Assembly (NCBI RefSeq): GCF_000143535.2 | Contig: NC_037315.1 | Span: 1,426,001-1,490,000, forward strand | Direction: 5' to 3' | Length of the DNA: 64,000 nt | Origin: Botrytis cinerea B05.10 | Lineage: Eukaryota > Ascomycota > Leotiomycetes > Helotiales > Sclerotiniaceae | Shown here: piece after piece, positions 12,122-23,388 of the stretch | How positions within the stretch are numbered: position 1 is the stretch's first letter | How the letters are laid out: every line of letters begins with the position of its first letter | Program-made: the position numbers and the translations under genes | Notes under the pieces: generated by a model | Seen by the model: the letters and a program-made list of their open reading frames with translations, nothing else | What the model was told of the DNA's origin: nothing | The model's database searches: none

Positions 12122-13070
12122 GCGCTAGTGGGTAGGAGGAAATTCAGACGCTACGAAATACTTTCCGTACCATCATGTGTGACGAAAGCGAGTATGTGTA
12201 TTCAAGTGGTAAGTTCAATACCGAGAGCTGGCGATACGAGCATACTTTTCAAAAAGGATCCGCGATGTTCCAGCACGATGCCTGAGTGAACGAAACGACC
12301 CCGGGACATTTCATCGTTCCGTAGTCGTTCAACACCATAGCTTCTACCTGGCAGCTCGTGATATATTGGGACATTCCGAGCTCCGATGAGAATTACTTCG
12401 TTGTGATAACATAAGTTCAGCTTAATGAGTGTGTCGACGTGTATGCTCTGTTGTCGAGGCATACGGCGTCGTTGCAAGTACACTCAGTGTGGACAAAATG
12501 AAGGACAAAGTCATGTTCATCAAATTCATCTTGCGAAATTCAACAAGGAAGCAACTAATCAATGCTCCCCTTTGAATTCTGAAGATGGAGAAATGTTAAA
12601 AAATTCAAAATAATCCAAAAGTTTGAATCTTTGTCGTTGTGAAGTTAATTTTTTCCCACGGTGGCCAAGACACAGAGTGACATTCAATATCGTGCACAGA
12701 CCATTGGCCGCCACCAGTTCAGTGGAACATTGACGACGACCTGAAAATCGATATTATTGCTTGGGATTTGTGGCAATGATTGAGCCCCAGACTGTTTCCC
12801 TCCACAAACAGCAATCAACACTCTACTATTCTGTAATATGAAAAGCCTGTGTTACGAAGATCTCGACGTACAATACTCCTCGATCGCCACTGTGTATGCC
12901 CCGACAGGATAGTGGCTCCTTCGATTTCTGCTTTCTTGACATTTGCTCTCCACTTTTGACTTCCATCCTAATGAATTGAGAGTCTGATTAAGCAGCTCGT
13001 CGGAGGTACTAGCTGCCACCAAGATACGTATCCGGTACGACGCGCCGAAAGACAACGGTAAAGTACAAAC
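12122..13070. other. Intergenic spacer
   Basis: No gene seen. Short antisense frames (12202-12483, 12852-13055) show no domain. The last stretch before 13071 is the presumed promoter and leader of the HET-domain gene, with ACAAAC directly before its ATG. Confidence 0.5.
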
Positions 13071-14840
13071 ATGACGCGAACTAAGTTGATCAACATGGAT
13101 TCTGGAGCACTTGAACCTTGCGCTATCAATGCCATGCCATCATATCTTGCAGCTTCTCATGCATGGTCTGATAACATGTTTGCAATACAGACTGATTACA
13201 AGAACACGCTTGGTGGAGCCATGATCGAGACTTCCGTCCGCACACTTTTTCCCAACATAAAATATTGCTGGATCGATACGATATGCATCGATCAAAATGA
13301 CGAAGCAGATAAGAAACTTCAAATACCTCTGATGGGTGACATATATGGAAATGCGCAAGCGGTTGTGGTTATTACAACTTGTGATTTCCCACGTTGGATG
13401 ACACAGAATTACTTGGATCAACTCACCAGGGACCTAGGTGAAGCTATTGCAATTTCTAGGGAGGAGGAATATACAGAATCCATGTCGGAGTACTGGTCGC
13501 ATGGGGATGGGCGACAAAAAATCATTGAGGGGATGGATTGCCTCGAATTATTCACCAGGACCCGATGGGCTGATCGAATCTGGACATTGCAGGAGTATAT
13601 TCTTGCTCGACAAGTCGTTTGGGTTGGCAAAGAAAACGTATGCCTCAGAATAGATGATGTGATGTTTAGTGCACTGCCTGATTTATGTGATGTCTTCAAT
13701 ATCGGGGAAGCAATAGGTGGGAGGTATGCTAAGGTCTATGACTTTTATACTGGCATGGTGAATGCTGGAGCTGGGAAAATCGACCAGACTCGTGTCATGG
13801 AGCTCTTGGGAAACCGCTCGGCTTCCTTTCCAGATGATGAGATCTATGGTGCAATGGCAGCTTCGGGAGTAGTCATAACACCAGGAGTAGTAACTGGACA
13901 AGACAATGTTTGGGCCCTTTGGTGGGAGGAAGCAATACGTCAAGGGCATCATCGTTGGGCGTTTCTTCCTCCTGTCATATCTGAATCCACCAGCACAAAC
14001 TGCATAATGCCACCGTTCAAGTCGCGTCACAAATCCTCACAGTATTCTGGACTCGATACAGTACATGTTAAAGAGGGTAAAGTTATCATTTCCGATGGGA
14101 GCGTAAACATGCAAGGCCGCTGGGCCGGTTCATGTCGCATAATAAGGCGCTTAGGTAAAGTTTATCGAGATTTGAACGGGGGTCTCTGTCGAGATATAAC
14201 AATGATACTTTTCGCCAGTGGTCGTTGGAAACTAGCTTTACGGCTTGTTGCAGCATTCGGTGGGGGGAGGTATTCCTGGAAGCAAAGTTTAGCAATTGCG
14301 CAGGTTCTACAAGCGAACTATCATGGTGCTAGAAAGACCGCTCGCTCGGAAAAAGGGCACACGATGGTTTTCCGTAAGCTTACAGAGTTTCAAAGAACAA
14401 TCTGGGGCGATTTTATGAGGCTTATGATGAGTCAAATGATTCCATTGAATGATGGAATAGCATATCTCGCCTGTATCAAGAACACTTCAAAGTCAACGGA
14501 TATCATCGTAGTGAGCGATGATCATCAGCCTTTAAACAGGCTTCACGCTCTTGATTTCGGTATACAAGATGTTAGCGAAAGATCTCCTTTCATGATTGTT
14601 TCAGCACCAAAAACTGATGTAAAAGTTTACGATGGGGCTCCTGCCAAACCTCTTCATAAAATTGGAATGTCTCTGCCAACGATTGTTTGTAAAACATTGC
14701 GCAAAGCAATTGTTTACAAGTGCCATTTCATCAACTCAAATTCACATGAATTCAATATTGGGGGCAAGGCATGTTGGTTTTGCTCAAAGACTACCAACGT
14801 TAGAGGATCTCAAGAAGGCGCTGAAATTTTTTATTCATGA
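13071..14840 (+). CDS. HET-domain protein (heterokaryon-incompatibility type)
   Basis: This single open frame encodes 589 residues. HET domains act in fungal non-self recognition and trigger localised cell death when activated. Residues about 25-190 match the domain: YLAASHAWSD (equivalent to the YxALSYxWG block), then KYCWIDTICIDQNDEADK, the following IYGNAQAVVVI, and later RTRWADRIWTLQEYILA. The C-terminal 380 residues have no recognisable partner domain; no NACHT, WD40, ankyrin or TIR motif is seen. The C-terminus is uncertain. Another frame (from about 14632) is open to 15012, so an unrecognised late intron could replace the last residues. Most genomes of this group have dozens of HET genes, so a specific incompatibility role is not implied. 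Confidence 0.88.
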   Translation: MTRTKLINMDSGALEPCAINAMPSYLAASHAWSDNMFAIQTDYKNTLGGAMIETSVRTLFPNIKYCWIDTICIDQNDEADKKLQIPLMGDIYGNAQAVVVITTCDFPRWMTQNYLDQLTRDLGEAIAISREEEYTESMSEYWSHGDGRQKIIEGMDCLELFTRTRWADRIWTLQEYILARQVVWVGKENVCLRIDDVMFSALPDLCDVFNIGEAIGGRYAKVYDFYTGMVNAGAGKIDQTRVMELLGNRSASFPDDEIYGAMAASGVVITPGVVTGQDNVWALWWEEAIRQGHHRWAFLPPVISESTSTNCIMPPFKSRHKSSQYSGLDTVHVKEGKVIISDGSVNMQGRWAGSCRIIRRLGKVYRDLNGGLCRDITMILFASGRWKLALRLVAAFGGGRYSWKQSLAIAQVLQANYHGARKTARSEKGHTMVFRKLTEFQRTIWGDFMRLMMSQMIPLNDGIAYLACIKNTSKSTDIIVVSDDHQPLNRLHALDFGIQDVSERSPFMIVSAPKTDVKVYDGAPAKPLHKIGMSLPTIVCKTLRKAIVYKCHFINSNSHEFNIGGKACWFCSKTTNVRGSQEGAEIFYS

Positions 14841-15789
14841 CATAGTGCCTACCCGAATTGAGTTAAGAAACAAACAGACATCAGAAACTTATGGCAGTCT
14901 GTTCGGGAAGTTCTTGACCCTTATCTGCATACACAGCATGATGTCGACACGTATTTTCACACCCATCATCTCTCACCGCAAAAGGTTAGTAAGCAAAGTT
15001 CATAAAATTTAGTCCATCCAGGTTTTTCTGTGTTCTTTGCGTGGTTTTACTACCTCACCAAGAACGGTAACCCAAGTTATAGATGGGACAGTGGATTTGC
15101 CCAGGCATAGATATGGTTTTGTAAGGAAGGCATAAAGAAGCACGAGACATGCATATGATTTCTTCTGCAACCTGTTAATTGATTATTTTTATTGGCCAAT
15201 CAATATTGTGATTCTGAGCGATAGTCATGTAAACTTAACTTGCTGACATTTGAATTCGCCAGTGCCATCTAACTCAGAGTAGCTAACGGACAAGTTTAAA
15301 TTTTTCAGATCAAACCCCAGAACAGCTGGACAGTTTTTACACTTGAAATGGTGATGAATGCGCAACGAATACCTTTATATATTGGATTGAGGAGTTATGC
15401 ATAACCAAACTTTCTTAAAGTTGCTATCAGAGACGCTCTGTTGGTGAACCTTTTGTGAAGTTTCATGTTCATTGCCTCAACATGTTCCTTGGCCTTCTAT
15501 GATTTTGTGGAGAGAAAAGTATACTAAATTCTAGCGTCAAACGAAATGAATAAACGCAGTCATGATCAAAAGCTTGACATGCTATAGGTTTTGAGCTGGC
15601 AGCTGTAGAGATATACATTTATGTATTAGTTACTTACCAATCTTTGGAGGAATGATAGCGCGAGCGTGGCATCTCCATACTTAACGGCCGTTGACGTGAG
15701 CATATCGGCAAAATGATCGGCAAATCACAGTGACATTCAGGGGCACACGCCATGAAAAAGCCTAATTGGGTTGTTGATAACAGTGGCCG
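14841..15789. other. Spacer between convergent genes
   Basis: It lies between the HET-domain gene and the 3' end of the gene at 15790-16590. Apart from the alternative frame reaching 15012, I see no coding sequence or repeat. Confidence 0.5.
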
Positions 15790-16590
15790 TCATCTACTCC
15801 CCGCGTCCATTTCTGCCATGTCTCTCTCCTCTTCAGATGTATAGTCCCAGAATTTCCAAGGAATAGTCTCAAATTTACAATGCACTTCTTTCATCCCCAA
15901 CATTCCCCCCTCTTCTAGGCCGGCCACCCACTCACTGAATATGTTCTTCCATTTTCCAGCTTCGGAGAAAAATCCAGCTTCTGCTTTGAATTCTTCTTCC
16001 CCTTCTTTACTATTCCAATAGTGCATATACCTCATGACTCTAGTTTGCTTTTCCTCAAACTCGACCGATTCGTTCACCCAACCTTTTACTGCCTTTCCGT
16101 TGTATGCACTTTTACCCGACCTCTTTCCAGGCGCAACAAGGTAAATCAACCCTTTCAGATCATTTATTCTCTTCTTTTTCTCATCCTCTATATTTTCCGG
16201 GAAATAGATGTCCGTCATTCCAGTATAATCAGTCAACATGTTCCAGAAGTCGCCTGATAGTCCAGCATGCGTAATGATCGGCTCTTTCCCTCCTGAAAGC
16301 TCTCTTATTACTTTCAATTGTCCTTCGTGAATATCTGATTCCTCGAATTTTTGTATCGCTTCAAAAGTATTCCAGCCAGTAATGAGCCAAATTTCTTCAG
16401 GCTGTTCAATCAATCGACCCCATACTCCATGTTCGAAACCTGGCTGCGATTCCTTTGCAAGCGGCTTGATGATTTCGAGCCACTTCTTTCCTTCCTCTGA
16501 TTTACTGTCTGAGATGATTTTATCAACGGGGATTTGAATTACAATCCATGATGTAGGAGACGTCAGGTGTGAAGCCTGGAATTTAGACAT
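15790..16590 (-). CDS. Hypothetical protein with two predicted ABM-like alpha-beta-barrel halves
   Basis: Intronless, 266 residues. I do not recognise a named family. The first half has a strand (SWIVIQIPVDKI), a helix, PGFEHGVWGRLIEQPE and a second strand WLITGWNTFEAIQKF. The second half has GLIYLVAPGKR, a helix, and a TRVMRYMHYWNSKEGEEEF block. The W-x-G-W and HYWNS strand pattern followed by helices is typical of dimeric alpha-beta barrel (ABM/Dabb) folds, so a tandem barrel is inferred. There is no signal peptide or membrane segment. The chosen start is the Met at 16590 (MSKFQ); the frame stays open upstream to 16824, but that extension is compositionally unlike the rest. Confidence 0.7.
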   Translation of the reverse strand: MSKFQASHLTSPTSWIVIQIPVDKIISDSKSEEGKKWLEIIKPLAKESQPGFEHGVWGRLIEQPEEIWLITGWNTFEAIQKFEESDIHEGQLKVIRELSGGKEPIITHAGLSGDFWNMLTDYTGMTDIYFPENIEDEKKKRINDLKGLIYLVAPGKRSGKSAYNGKAVKGWVNESVEFEEKQTRVMRYMHYWNSKEGEEEFKAEAGFFSEAGKWKNIFSEWVAGLEEGGMLGMKEVHCKFETIPWKFWDYTSEEERDMAEMDAGSR

Positions 16591-16843
16591 GTTTGATTTA
16601 ATCTTTGGACATCTGGAGTTGTTATAAATGGTAAGATATCTGATTTCAGTTGTCTTTATTGAGCAATAATGGCTTATTATATGGCTTTTAGAGGGTTGGT
16701 GAGTAGCACCTCTGGCTGAAGATATGAGTATAAATAGAATTCGCTGACTGTATCTATTCTGCTCGGGCGGGATGATTATTTTGGCCCCTGTAATTCGGGG
16801 CCAAGAAAGCTGCAAGAGATTCATTGCCTGTCACCTGACGTCA

Positions 16844-17765
16844 TTAATAATCAACAATTAACTTCAACTCACATCCTTCTTTCACGTTGACGAGGCAAAT
16901 TATGGAAGCCAGAGCAGGCGTGAGACCACTTTCTGTTGTAACTTTCTTGCTTGATAATTTAAACGGCTCGTAAGAGACTGGTGTGGCTACCTCGCCTTCG
17001 ACTTTGAATGTCTCAGGATGTCGATTTCTCCATTTTAATAGTTTTTCCATCTTCCTCCCAATATTCTCGAACATTGATCTATCATGGTATGTAACCTGAC
17101 ACACATCAGTTCTAGTGCCCTTAGCTTATTTTTTGCCTCCTGAAGTTTGTCAATAACTTCTTGTTTCTCAAACGCTGATTCCTCCTCTTTCGACTCCGGA
17201 AATTCCGCTTTCAGATGCTTAAAAGTACAGACTTGTTCCATGATTATGGAAAGAACCTTGTTTGACTCTAGAAGATCTGCTTTCATGATCTCGATGTTGC
17301 TGTTGATCTCTTCTCCTAAGGTGACTTCAGATCAATATTCGAACGCAAAATGTTGGGGCCATCTTGGAAGTTCAAGAACTGACCTTGATCAGCATCAATT
17401 TGTGTCTTACACGTATAAAATCGTTGTAGTTCCCCCTTTGCCATAGTGAGCCTTTTTATAAATTCATCGAATTGAAACTGGGCTAAAGCAGAAGCTATGA
17501 AGTTATCGAGTTCCTTCATTCTCTCAAGATCACGAACTCGCACTGCAACGGCAGTATCCTCATCTAATTGGGGACGAAATCCGGCGCTCAAATCGTTTGA
17601 TTTGGCTCCTGTATTTTTATCAGACGCAGAAATCTTAACATTGAACCCATTTGATCCATTGTTGGGCTCAGCAGTTGACTGGAGTATCTCATGAAGATCA
17701 CTCAACATGGGTGAATATTCCGCCTTTATAGAACAATTCGGGACTGGTGAATCAGAAGAAGACAT
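16844..17765 (-). CDS. Hypothetical helical protein, exon structure partly uncertain
   Basis: Not recognised. The first exon is 17765-17384 (starts MSSSDSPVPN) and joins through a 68-base intron (GTCAGT...TTAG) to an exon starting at 17315; the join reads DADQGEEINSNIEIM. Two endings are possible. A second intron 17157-17096 (weak donor GTTATT, acceptor TCAG) gives exon 17095-16844 and 263 residues ending CELKLIVDY. Without it, the frame stops at 17035 and gives 220 residues. The three-exon form is preferred because the last 84 codons stay open and look coding. The protein is charged, rich in Glu/Lys, and largely helical from residue 80 (VRVRDLERMKELDNF), suggesting a coiled coil. No membrane segment or signal peptide is seen. 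Confidence 0.55.
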
Positions 17766-19926
17766 TGATATCCCAGTAGTTAGAATGGGTGCGTTTATCT
17801 TCTCTTTTTTTTGGGATGGGATCGCTCATGTGCGCAGATGTAGCCTGAACCTAGAGAGGAAAGTTCTACCAAGCGCTTGTTTATGGCTACGAACATAAAG
17901 ATTCCCCAACAATATTCTTACGAGGTGGCGTCTTTTGATTGTTCTTTCCCACAAAAATTTACTTTCAACATTGATGGGGCGAAAACTCACTTCACGAAAG
18001 AACGATTTATTGGGATCAGGGGGCAACATGCTAGTTCTACGTTTCTGAACTATTCCTGCACTTGAAACAATCACAATTGTGAGCTTTAAAGTGCCTTCAG
18101 CATCACTACTTGCGAAATCTAAAATAGTGAAGAAGGAGTGTTATATCATCTTACACTTGAGGTAGTAGAACAAAGTGTTGCAAGCATATCTTGCTCAGCA
18201 GACGGAAAAGTTAAACCAATTCGAGAGCTTGAAGGTACGCATATGAATACAGGTTCTGAGATTAGTTGTTGTGCCCTAACACCTAAAAAATACTATTGCA
18301 CAGAATGGGTAGCAAAGTCTTAATCCTCTATGAAAACTTCCGCTCAAGTTTGCGTAATTCCGAAGTTCAGTATTAAGTTTACCTGATTATATCGAGCATT
18401 CCATTTTGACCGATTGATCATCATAGAGTTTGGAAGGTGATTTACCCACAGTACAGCTCAATTGTCGCAATACTGAGTGGCCAACAGAGAAAATCTGTCC
18501 GCATGGAAAATAGATGCGTACTTGTACTGGTGGCTTTTGCTCACTTGAAACCTATATCGCTGTCTTGATAACCGTAGTTCGTCATGGCTTCGATGCTAGT
18601 TCCGTCCGTGTCCTTCAAATAAAAATTGGAGGGTCCTGATTCTTTCCCCTGCAATTGAATGGGCTATCAATCGTCTAGTCTAACTAAAATGACTCTTACC
18701 ACTGTCAGATAAAAAGCTTAATGTTCACTACCACAGTTGTATTCCATGACTTTTGTAGTTTGATGCTCCTCTTCTTATTACATTTCCTCTCTATTTCAAT
18801 GGCAACCTCACGAAAAACTCCATTCTTTCAATTGTCTGTATGACCTCTGCTTCCCATCCTCTCAATTATCTACTTGACGTAAAACTCAACGCCCGATGAA
18901 GAGTATGTTGAACCAATACAACAGAATTAAGCTGGTTAACAAACATCAGCCGTTCCAACAAATGGTTCCTTTAAAAAGGAAGAGGGATGAGACTAATGAC
19001 CACTTTCCTGCTTTTAATCATATGCATAGATTTTGGTGGGTAGCTGCGAATTTCACGGTCAATTCTACAAGCAGATATCATCGTAACCCTGATCCTCTTA
19101 TCACCCTCTAGTTCTTTCTGGATTTGACAATCTCATTATCGACTGAAGACATCACAGAAAAGATGATCCCCCAAATTAATTGTCATTTTTGTGGTTACTA
19201 TGCCAAATAAAACAAGAAGATGAAACCACCAAAAGCTCCGTCAATTGAGAGAACTTGAGCCTAGATAAAATCTGTATGTTTGCTTTGAAGTATCAGGTGC
19301 CACAATTCGATAATGTTTCATGAACAGCAAAGTTTAATGAAAGCTGCCATGCTATGAAGATACGAAGCACAGTTTTTGGACCAAAAGTGAAACATTGATT
19401 AATGCAGAGAAGTATTTGATGTTCACGTCACATGGAATTCAAGAGGTGGTTGGCTATGAAGGGGGCCGATAAAGGAGTTTGAGCAAGGCGAATTCGGTTT
19501 CTTTGCCAAGGCAGGTTAATTGGAGCCTTTTAAAGACTCCTTTAAACACAGTTAGGACAATAAAGATCTAATCGAAAAGTTGCTTTGTGCTAAGATCTGT
19601 AATATCAGAAGAATATTTGGCACAAAGTAACCTGACACTGCCGCGTTTGCATGATAATATGCTGACTCATAAGTCCAATCTATTCTGCGGTCCAGATCGA
19701 TTCACATCATGCGCCTTAACACAAAGGCTTGCAGTAGGCTCAACTCGGCTCTGCTTGGTAATTGATGATTGGTCTTCAAATTCTTCCATGTACATATCTG
19801 ACGGATTTTTCAAGCGCAGGAACTATGTATATTAATTTGCCTACAAAAGAGAATGACTTTTGATATTTCTTATTTGTAGTTATTTGAGAAAGATTGTCTT
19901 TCTGTCAGTACCAAGCCCAGGATTTC
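17766..19926. other. Spacer without a supported gene
   Basis: About 2.2 kb between divergent hypothetical genes. Short frames (17826-18074 minus, 18138-18323 plus, 18896-19111 plus) are under 85 codons and show no domain. The sequence is AT-rich without obvious tandem repeats. Confidence 0.45.
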
Positions 19927-20932
19927 ATGAAGTCCGAAATGAATCTTTTGTGCGATGATGATAGTTCGCATGAGGGTCCACCGTCGAAAAGGCAGAAAAC
20001 AGCTGAAATCGACAGCGATGATTTCGAGAACGTAAGTTCCGTGCAAGATCCCTCTTTGCTGAAATTTTTCTTACATGATTTCAAGAAATTGACACTACCC
20101 ATCGCTCTTGAGCTCGGCGAAGAATCTAGAGACCTTGAACGTAAGCTCTCAAATTCTTAGTAATGAGAAAATGCAGACTGACAAGTTAGTCAAACTTCTG
20201 ACAGAATGTCTCACCTCAGTCAAATGCGATATTGCTCAACCAGCAAAATGCCAATGTCGATGCTGTCTTTATTCCAAGTACGGACACGTGGTTTTTGTAC
20301 CGCACGACGGTCATCAAGATGGCGAGAGAGGTCCTGGAGAAAAATGCGCGGATTGCGTTAGTGTTGAAAGAACAGTACGAGGACAGTACGCAAGTGTGTT
20401 GCAAAAAAGTCGTAACATCAGTCTTTCATGAATCTAACTCTTCACAGTTGAGATTTCAGATCACTTGCCCCTCTCACATGAAGTGCGACATGATCTTGCG
20501 TGCCATTTTCGGGTAATTAGGGAGATTTTGAGTAAGATGTTTTCGACCAAGATTGAAGACATGAGAAAAAGGATGGCTCGGATAAAAATCGAAAGTATGC
20601 CTGTCTTACAGGAAAAAACTTCAATGCTGCTGAAAGAAATCGTGGCAATTAGTGGCCAGATAGCCGATCTAGGAAAGGAAGCAAGGCGTACATTCACTAC
20701 CGTGACGAGAACCGGGGAAAACATATCAGGAGCCCTGGATGGTTCGTCGATACTGCTGAAAGAATATATGCCGAAACTTGTGCATCTGTCGAAGGGAGAT
20801 ACTGCTGGAGCAGAACCGTTGGAGGAGGAAGTGAAGAGATCGAAGACTGACAACGCTAGATTGGAGGCAAAGATACAGCAGCTTGGAGGAGAAAAGAGCG
20901 TGGGGAGTGGTATGGAGAGTGGTGGGACCTAA
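19927..20932 (+). CDS. Hypothetical coiled-coil protein
   Basis: Not recognised. The best in-frame model has exons 19927-20031, 20205-20385 and 20448-20932, giving 256 residues. Intron 1 starts with a perfect GTAAGT donor; intron 2 uses GTACGC and has a CTAAC branch. The N-terminus is acidic with a basic patch (PPSKRQK) that could be a nuclear signal. The middle reads AVFIPSTDTWFLYRTTVIK. From residue 95 on it is helical, with heptad-like stretches (REILSKMFSTKIEDMRKRM, then a Glu/Lys-rich end EEVKRSKTDNARLEAKIQQL). Intron 1 is unusually long for this locus (173 bases) and most of it is open in the first frame, so a retained segment, an extra exon or a frameshift are alternatives. Start chosen at the first ATG, although other codons upstream keep the frame open. 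Confidence 0.55.
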
Positions 20933-21259
20933 AGCGTTCCGATAAAATTCTTCACCTCGAACCGAAAATTGGATTCGTAAACAAGGGGCTAAACAACCTT
21001 CTAGATTTAGATAGAAGAAATAACAATATTGTACATTCAAACACTTGCTGCTGGCTCGGTACGAATTCTACCACATTTTTAAAGTACCAAAATGCCCATG
21101 TCTCGTCTCATAGACTCCTACCACTTATCAATATTCATTTTCACTTGACCTTCATTCCACTTCTTGTTCGTAAAAAACAATTGGTAAAAGCATCGATTAC
21201 TTTAATACACACGAAACCATTCTACCTATATATCACCCAAAAACACACTCAAAACATTC
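20933..21259. other. Short spacer between convergent 3' ends
   Basis: It separates two convergent hypothetical genes. No coding signal or repeat was noticed; it presumably contains both polyadenylation regions. Confidence 0.5.
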
Positions 21260-22312
21260 CTAAACAACCGTGGCATCCTTGTTCTTCGAAAAAAGATTTT
21301 TACCCTCCGCATTCTTCCCAACCCAATAATACGGACCCTGACTTCTATCCTGCCACTCATGTTTATTCTTAACCGCAAACATACCACCCATTCCCTCCGC
21401 AAGTAACACATCTGTAATATAATGGCTTCCTCCATCACATATATATCCATCACTTCTGCGAGACCATCCATAGTTTTGCGGACATCCAGTATCCAATTTT
21501 CCGAGTTTTCCCAAAGCCCAGGATTCTTGTTCTGCGCGCTCGGCACCTTTCATATTGTTGATTGTGGGTTGACGACTGGCCATTTTGATATCCATGGGGG
21601 TATTGAGAATGCTGCGGATGCTGGGCATGCTTTCGATCTGCTTGGAAGGGCTTATGCTGGCTTCTTTTATGGTTGACATGGATGAAGCCATTCGGGACTG
21701 GTCTCGGTTGAGGAGTGTGGGCTGGGAAATACTGGAGTCACGTTGGAGAAATGTTTGGCGATTAGATGGTGATTGCAACATTATTGTTGGTTGACGAGAA
21801 ACATCACGTTTTAGCTCGGTGGCACCGTCAAATGGCTTCAAAGAACTTCCGTGGCCTAGAGTATCAGGGGATGTGGCAGTATATTTGATTGTATCACGAG
21901 ATGGTGTGTAAGAGGATGGAGCTTTGGATAGGCCTCTGAGAGTTGCTGCATGTGAAGGTCTAATAGACGGTTGAAGCGATGAATTTTGAGATGCGCCCCT
22001 TAAGGTTGCAGCGTGAGAGGGTCTTAACGTTGGTTGAGTATATGTAGTCTGAGATGGACCTGTAATAGTTGGAGTTTGAGAGGGTTTTACCGAGGGATGG
22101 TGAGACTGGTTTTGACTAGTGGAAGATGGTGACTTAGAGAGGGCCTTGGAAGATTGAGATGGAGAGCGGCTAGTGGACGGATGAAGCTGGTTAATACTCC
22201 GAGTAGAGGCGTGAGCCGAAGGTGTGTGTGATTCTCTGCCTGTCACTGAAGCTGTTGGATAAAGTTGACTAACGCCACGGCCAGGACCAGTAGGCGGTGC
22301 TTCAGAAGTCAT
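21260..22312 (-). CDS. Ser/Pro/Gln-rich hypothetical protein with 21-residue repeats
   Basis: Intronless, 350 residues, start ATG 22312. I do not recognise a characterised family. Residues 1-250 are low-complexity and predicted disordered (Ser, Thr, Pro, Gln, Arg). They include three tandem 21-residue units at 72-92, 93-113 and 114-134; units 2 and 3 share RPSHAATLRG. The C-terminal 80 residues look folded: GCPQNYGWSRRSDGYICDGG, then SHYITDVLLAEGMGG and GPYYWVG, with two cysteines and many aromatics. No signal peptide or helix spanning a membrane is visible. The organisation (disordered repeat region plus a small conserved end) suggests an adaptor or structural role, which is inference only. 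It is divergent from the gene at 22840 across 527 bases. Confidence 0.75.
   Translation of the reverse strand: MTSEAPPTGPGRGVSQLYPTASVTGRESHTPSAHASTRSINQLHPSTSRSPSQSSKALSKSPSSTSQNQSHHPSVKPSQTPTITGPSQTTYTQPTLRPSHAATLRGASQNSSLQPSIRPSHAATLRGLSKAPSSYTPSRDTIKYTATSPDTLGHGSSLKPFDGATELKRDVSRQPTIMLQSPSNRQTFLQRDSSISQPTLLNRDQSRMASSMSTIKEASISPSKQIESMPSIRSILNTPMDIKMASRQPTINNMKGAERAEQESWALGKLGKLDTGCPQNYGWSRRSDGYICDGGSHYITDVLLAEGMGGMFAVKNKHEWQDRSQGPYYWVGKNAEGKNLFSKNKDATVV
21911..22099 (-). repeat. Three 63-base tandem units inside the coding sequence
   Basis: These DNA units encode residues 72-134 of the Ser/Pro-rich protein. The second and third units are the most alike (both encode RPSHAATLRG); the first is degenerate. 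The repeat keeps the reading frame. Confidence 0.65.
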
Positions 22313-22839
22313 GATATCTAATTTGGAAGGAGATGGGTGAGAAGAAATAGAATGTTCGAAGTGTGTTCAAATTTATTCTGTCAGTGTTTGAGTGTATTCT
22401 TCTATGTTGATAGAAAAATGAAAGTTTGAAGGTGAAAGAGAACTTAGAGGGTACTTTTATAGACATGAGAGAATCTTTAAAAGAGAGTTCAATAATTTTA
22501 TTCACCTTCGAAAGTAGGATTTATTTTCACTGAATTGTGAATGGCATTCTGCTCAACTTCTTTAATAATTTTTGTCTTTTTCGAATAATCGACATAAGTG
22601 GAAGTCATCTGAAAACTACAGACAACAATTATTCACCATGGAAACTTTCTGCGTGTAACAACCACAGCTCATATCAGGCAACTATGAATACTTACACCAA
22701 TTCTCTTATCCACTTAATATATGTAAAAACCAACAAAAAAACAAACAAAAGAGGTGAATGGAACGCCAAGGTATTTTTGCATAGCTCGACTACATCAACC
22801 ATTCAAAACATTTCAAAAGAAACAAATAGGCAAAACAAC
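22313..22839. other. Divergent promoter region
   Basis: The 527 bases between two divergent hypothetical genes. The frame of the downstream gene is open back to about 22537 but has an alternative, less coding-like composition (Asn/Thr/Lys-rich), so I treat this as leader sequence. Confidence 0.5.
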
Positions 22840-23388
22840 ATGGACGACGCCGTATATAATAAAAATGATGACACAAACATCTCTCTCGTCGTCAACGCAA
22901 CCCTCATAGACATCTACAACGGCGAGACAATTACCGTCCACGAAGGCCAGCCATGGGCCTACAAGTTCTCTATTCCCCAATGGCCGGAAAGCGAGAATAT
23001 ACTAATCGGACGCGGAGAAGTCGAACTCCAAATCGGCATGGGATATATGTTACACGGACACCTCTCAATCAACGAAGGCAAAAACTGGACACGCACTGCA
23101 TTCGAAGTCGACGATGCGGTAGAATTATGTAGGACTGCTAGGGAAGAAGAAAAGCGTCCAGAATTTCGTCTTTCTGGTTTCGTGCTCGAGGCTAAGAATG
23201 GGTGGATCACTTTAGGTTGGGAGAGAAATGATGATGACGTGGGAAATTTTGCATGGGTGTATGTGAGGGTTCGGTGGGAGACGGCAAATGAATATATGCT
23301 GTTTAAACAGTATTATGTGGAGGGCTATATGAATGGGTATGATCGCATGAAGGACTGGGTTGCGACTTTAGTCACTCTTGCTCCTTGA
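22840..23388 (+). CDS. Hypothetical protein, predicted beta-rich
   Basis: Intronless, 182 residues from the ATG at 22840 (AACAACATGGACG, good context). Not recognised. It has a run of alternating hydrophobic strands (SLVVNATLIDIYNG, AYKFSIPQW, GEVELQIGMGYMLHG, WITLGW, AWVYVRVRW), suggesting a beta-sandwich of about 120 residues, then a short helical end with GYMNGYDRMKDW. There is no signal peptide, so it is presumably cytosolic. An upstream in-frame ATG (22684) would add 52 residues of low-complexity Asn/Lys/Thr and is judged less likely. Confidence 0.65.
   Translation: MDDAVYNKNDDTNISLVVNATLIDIYNGETITVHEGQPWAYKFSIPQWPESENILIGRGEVELQIGMGYMLHGHLSINEGKNWTRTAFEVDDAVELCRTAREEEKRPEFRLSGFVLEAKNGWITLGWERNDDDVGNFAWVYVRVRWETANEYMLFKQYYVEGYMNGYDRMKDWVATLVTLAP

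Noticed and set aside
14632..15012. Alternative C-terminus of the HET-domain protein
   Set aside because: Would need an intron near 14600-14750 with no clear donor-acceptor pair; kept only as a caveat in the gene entry.
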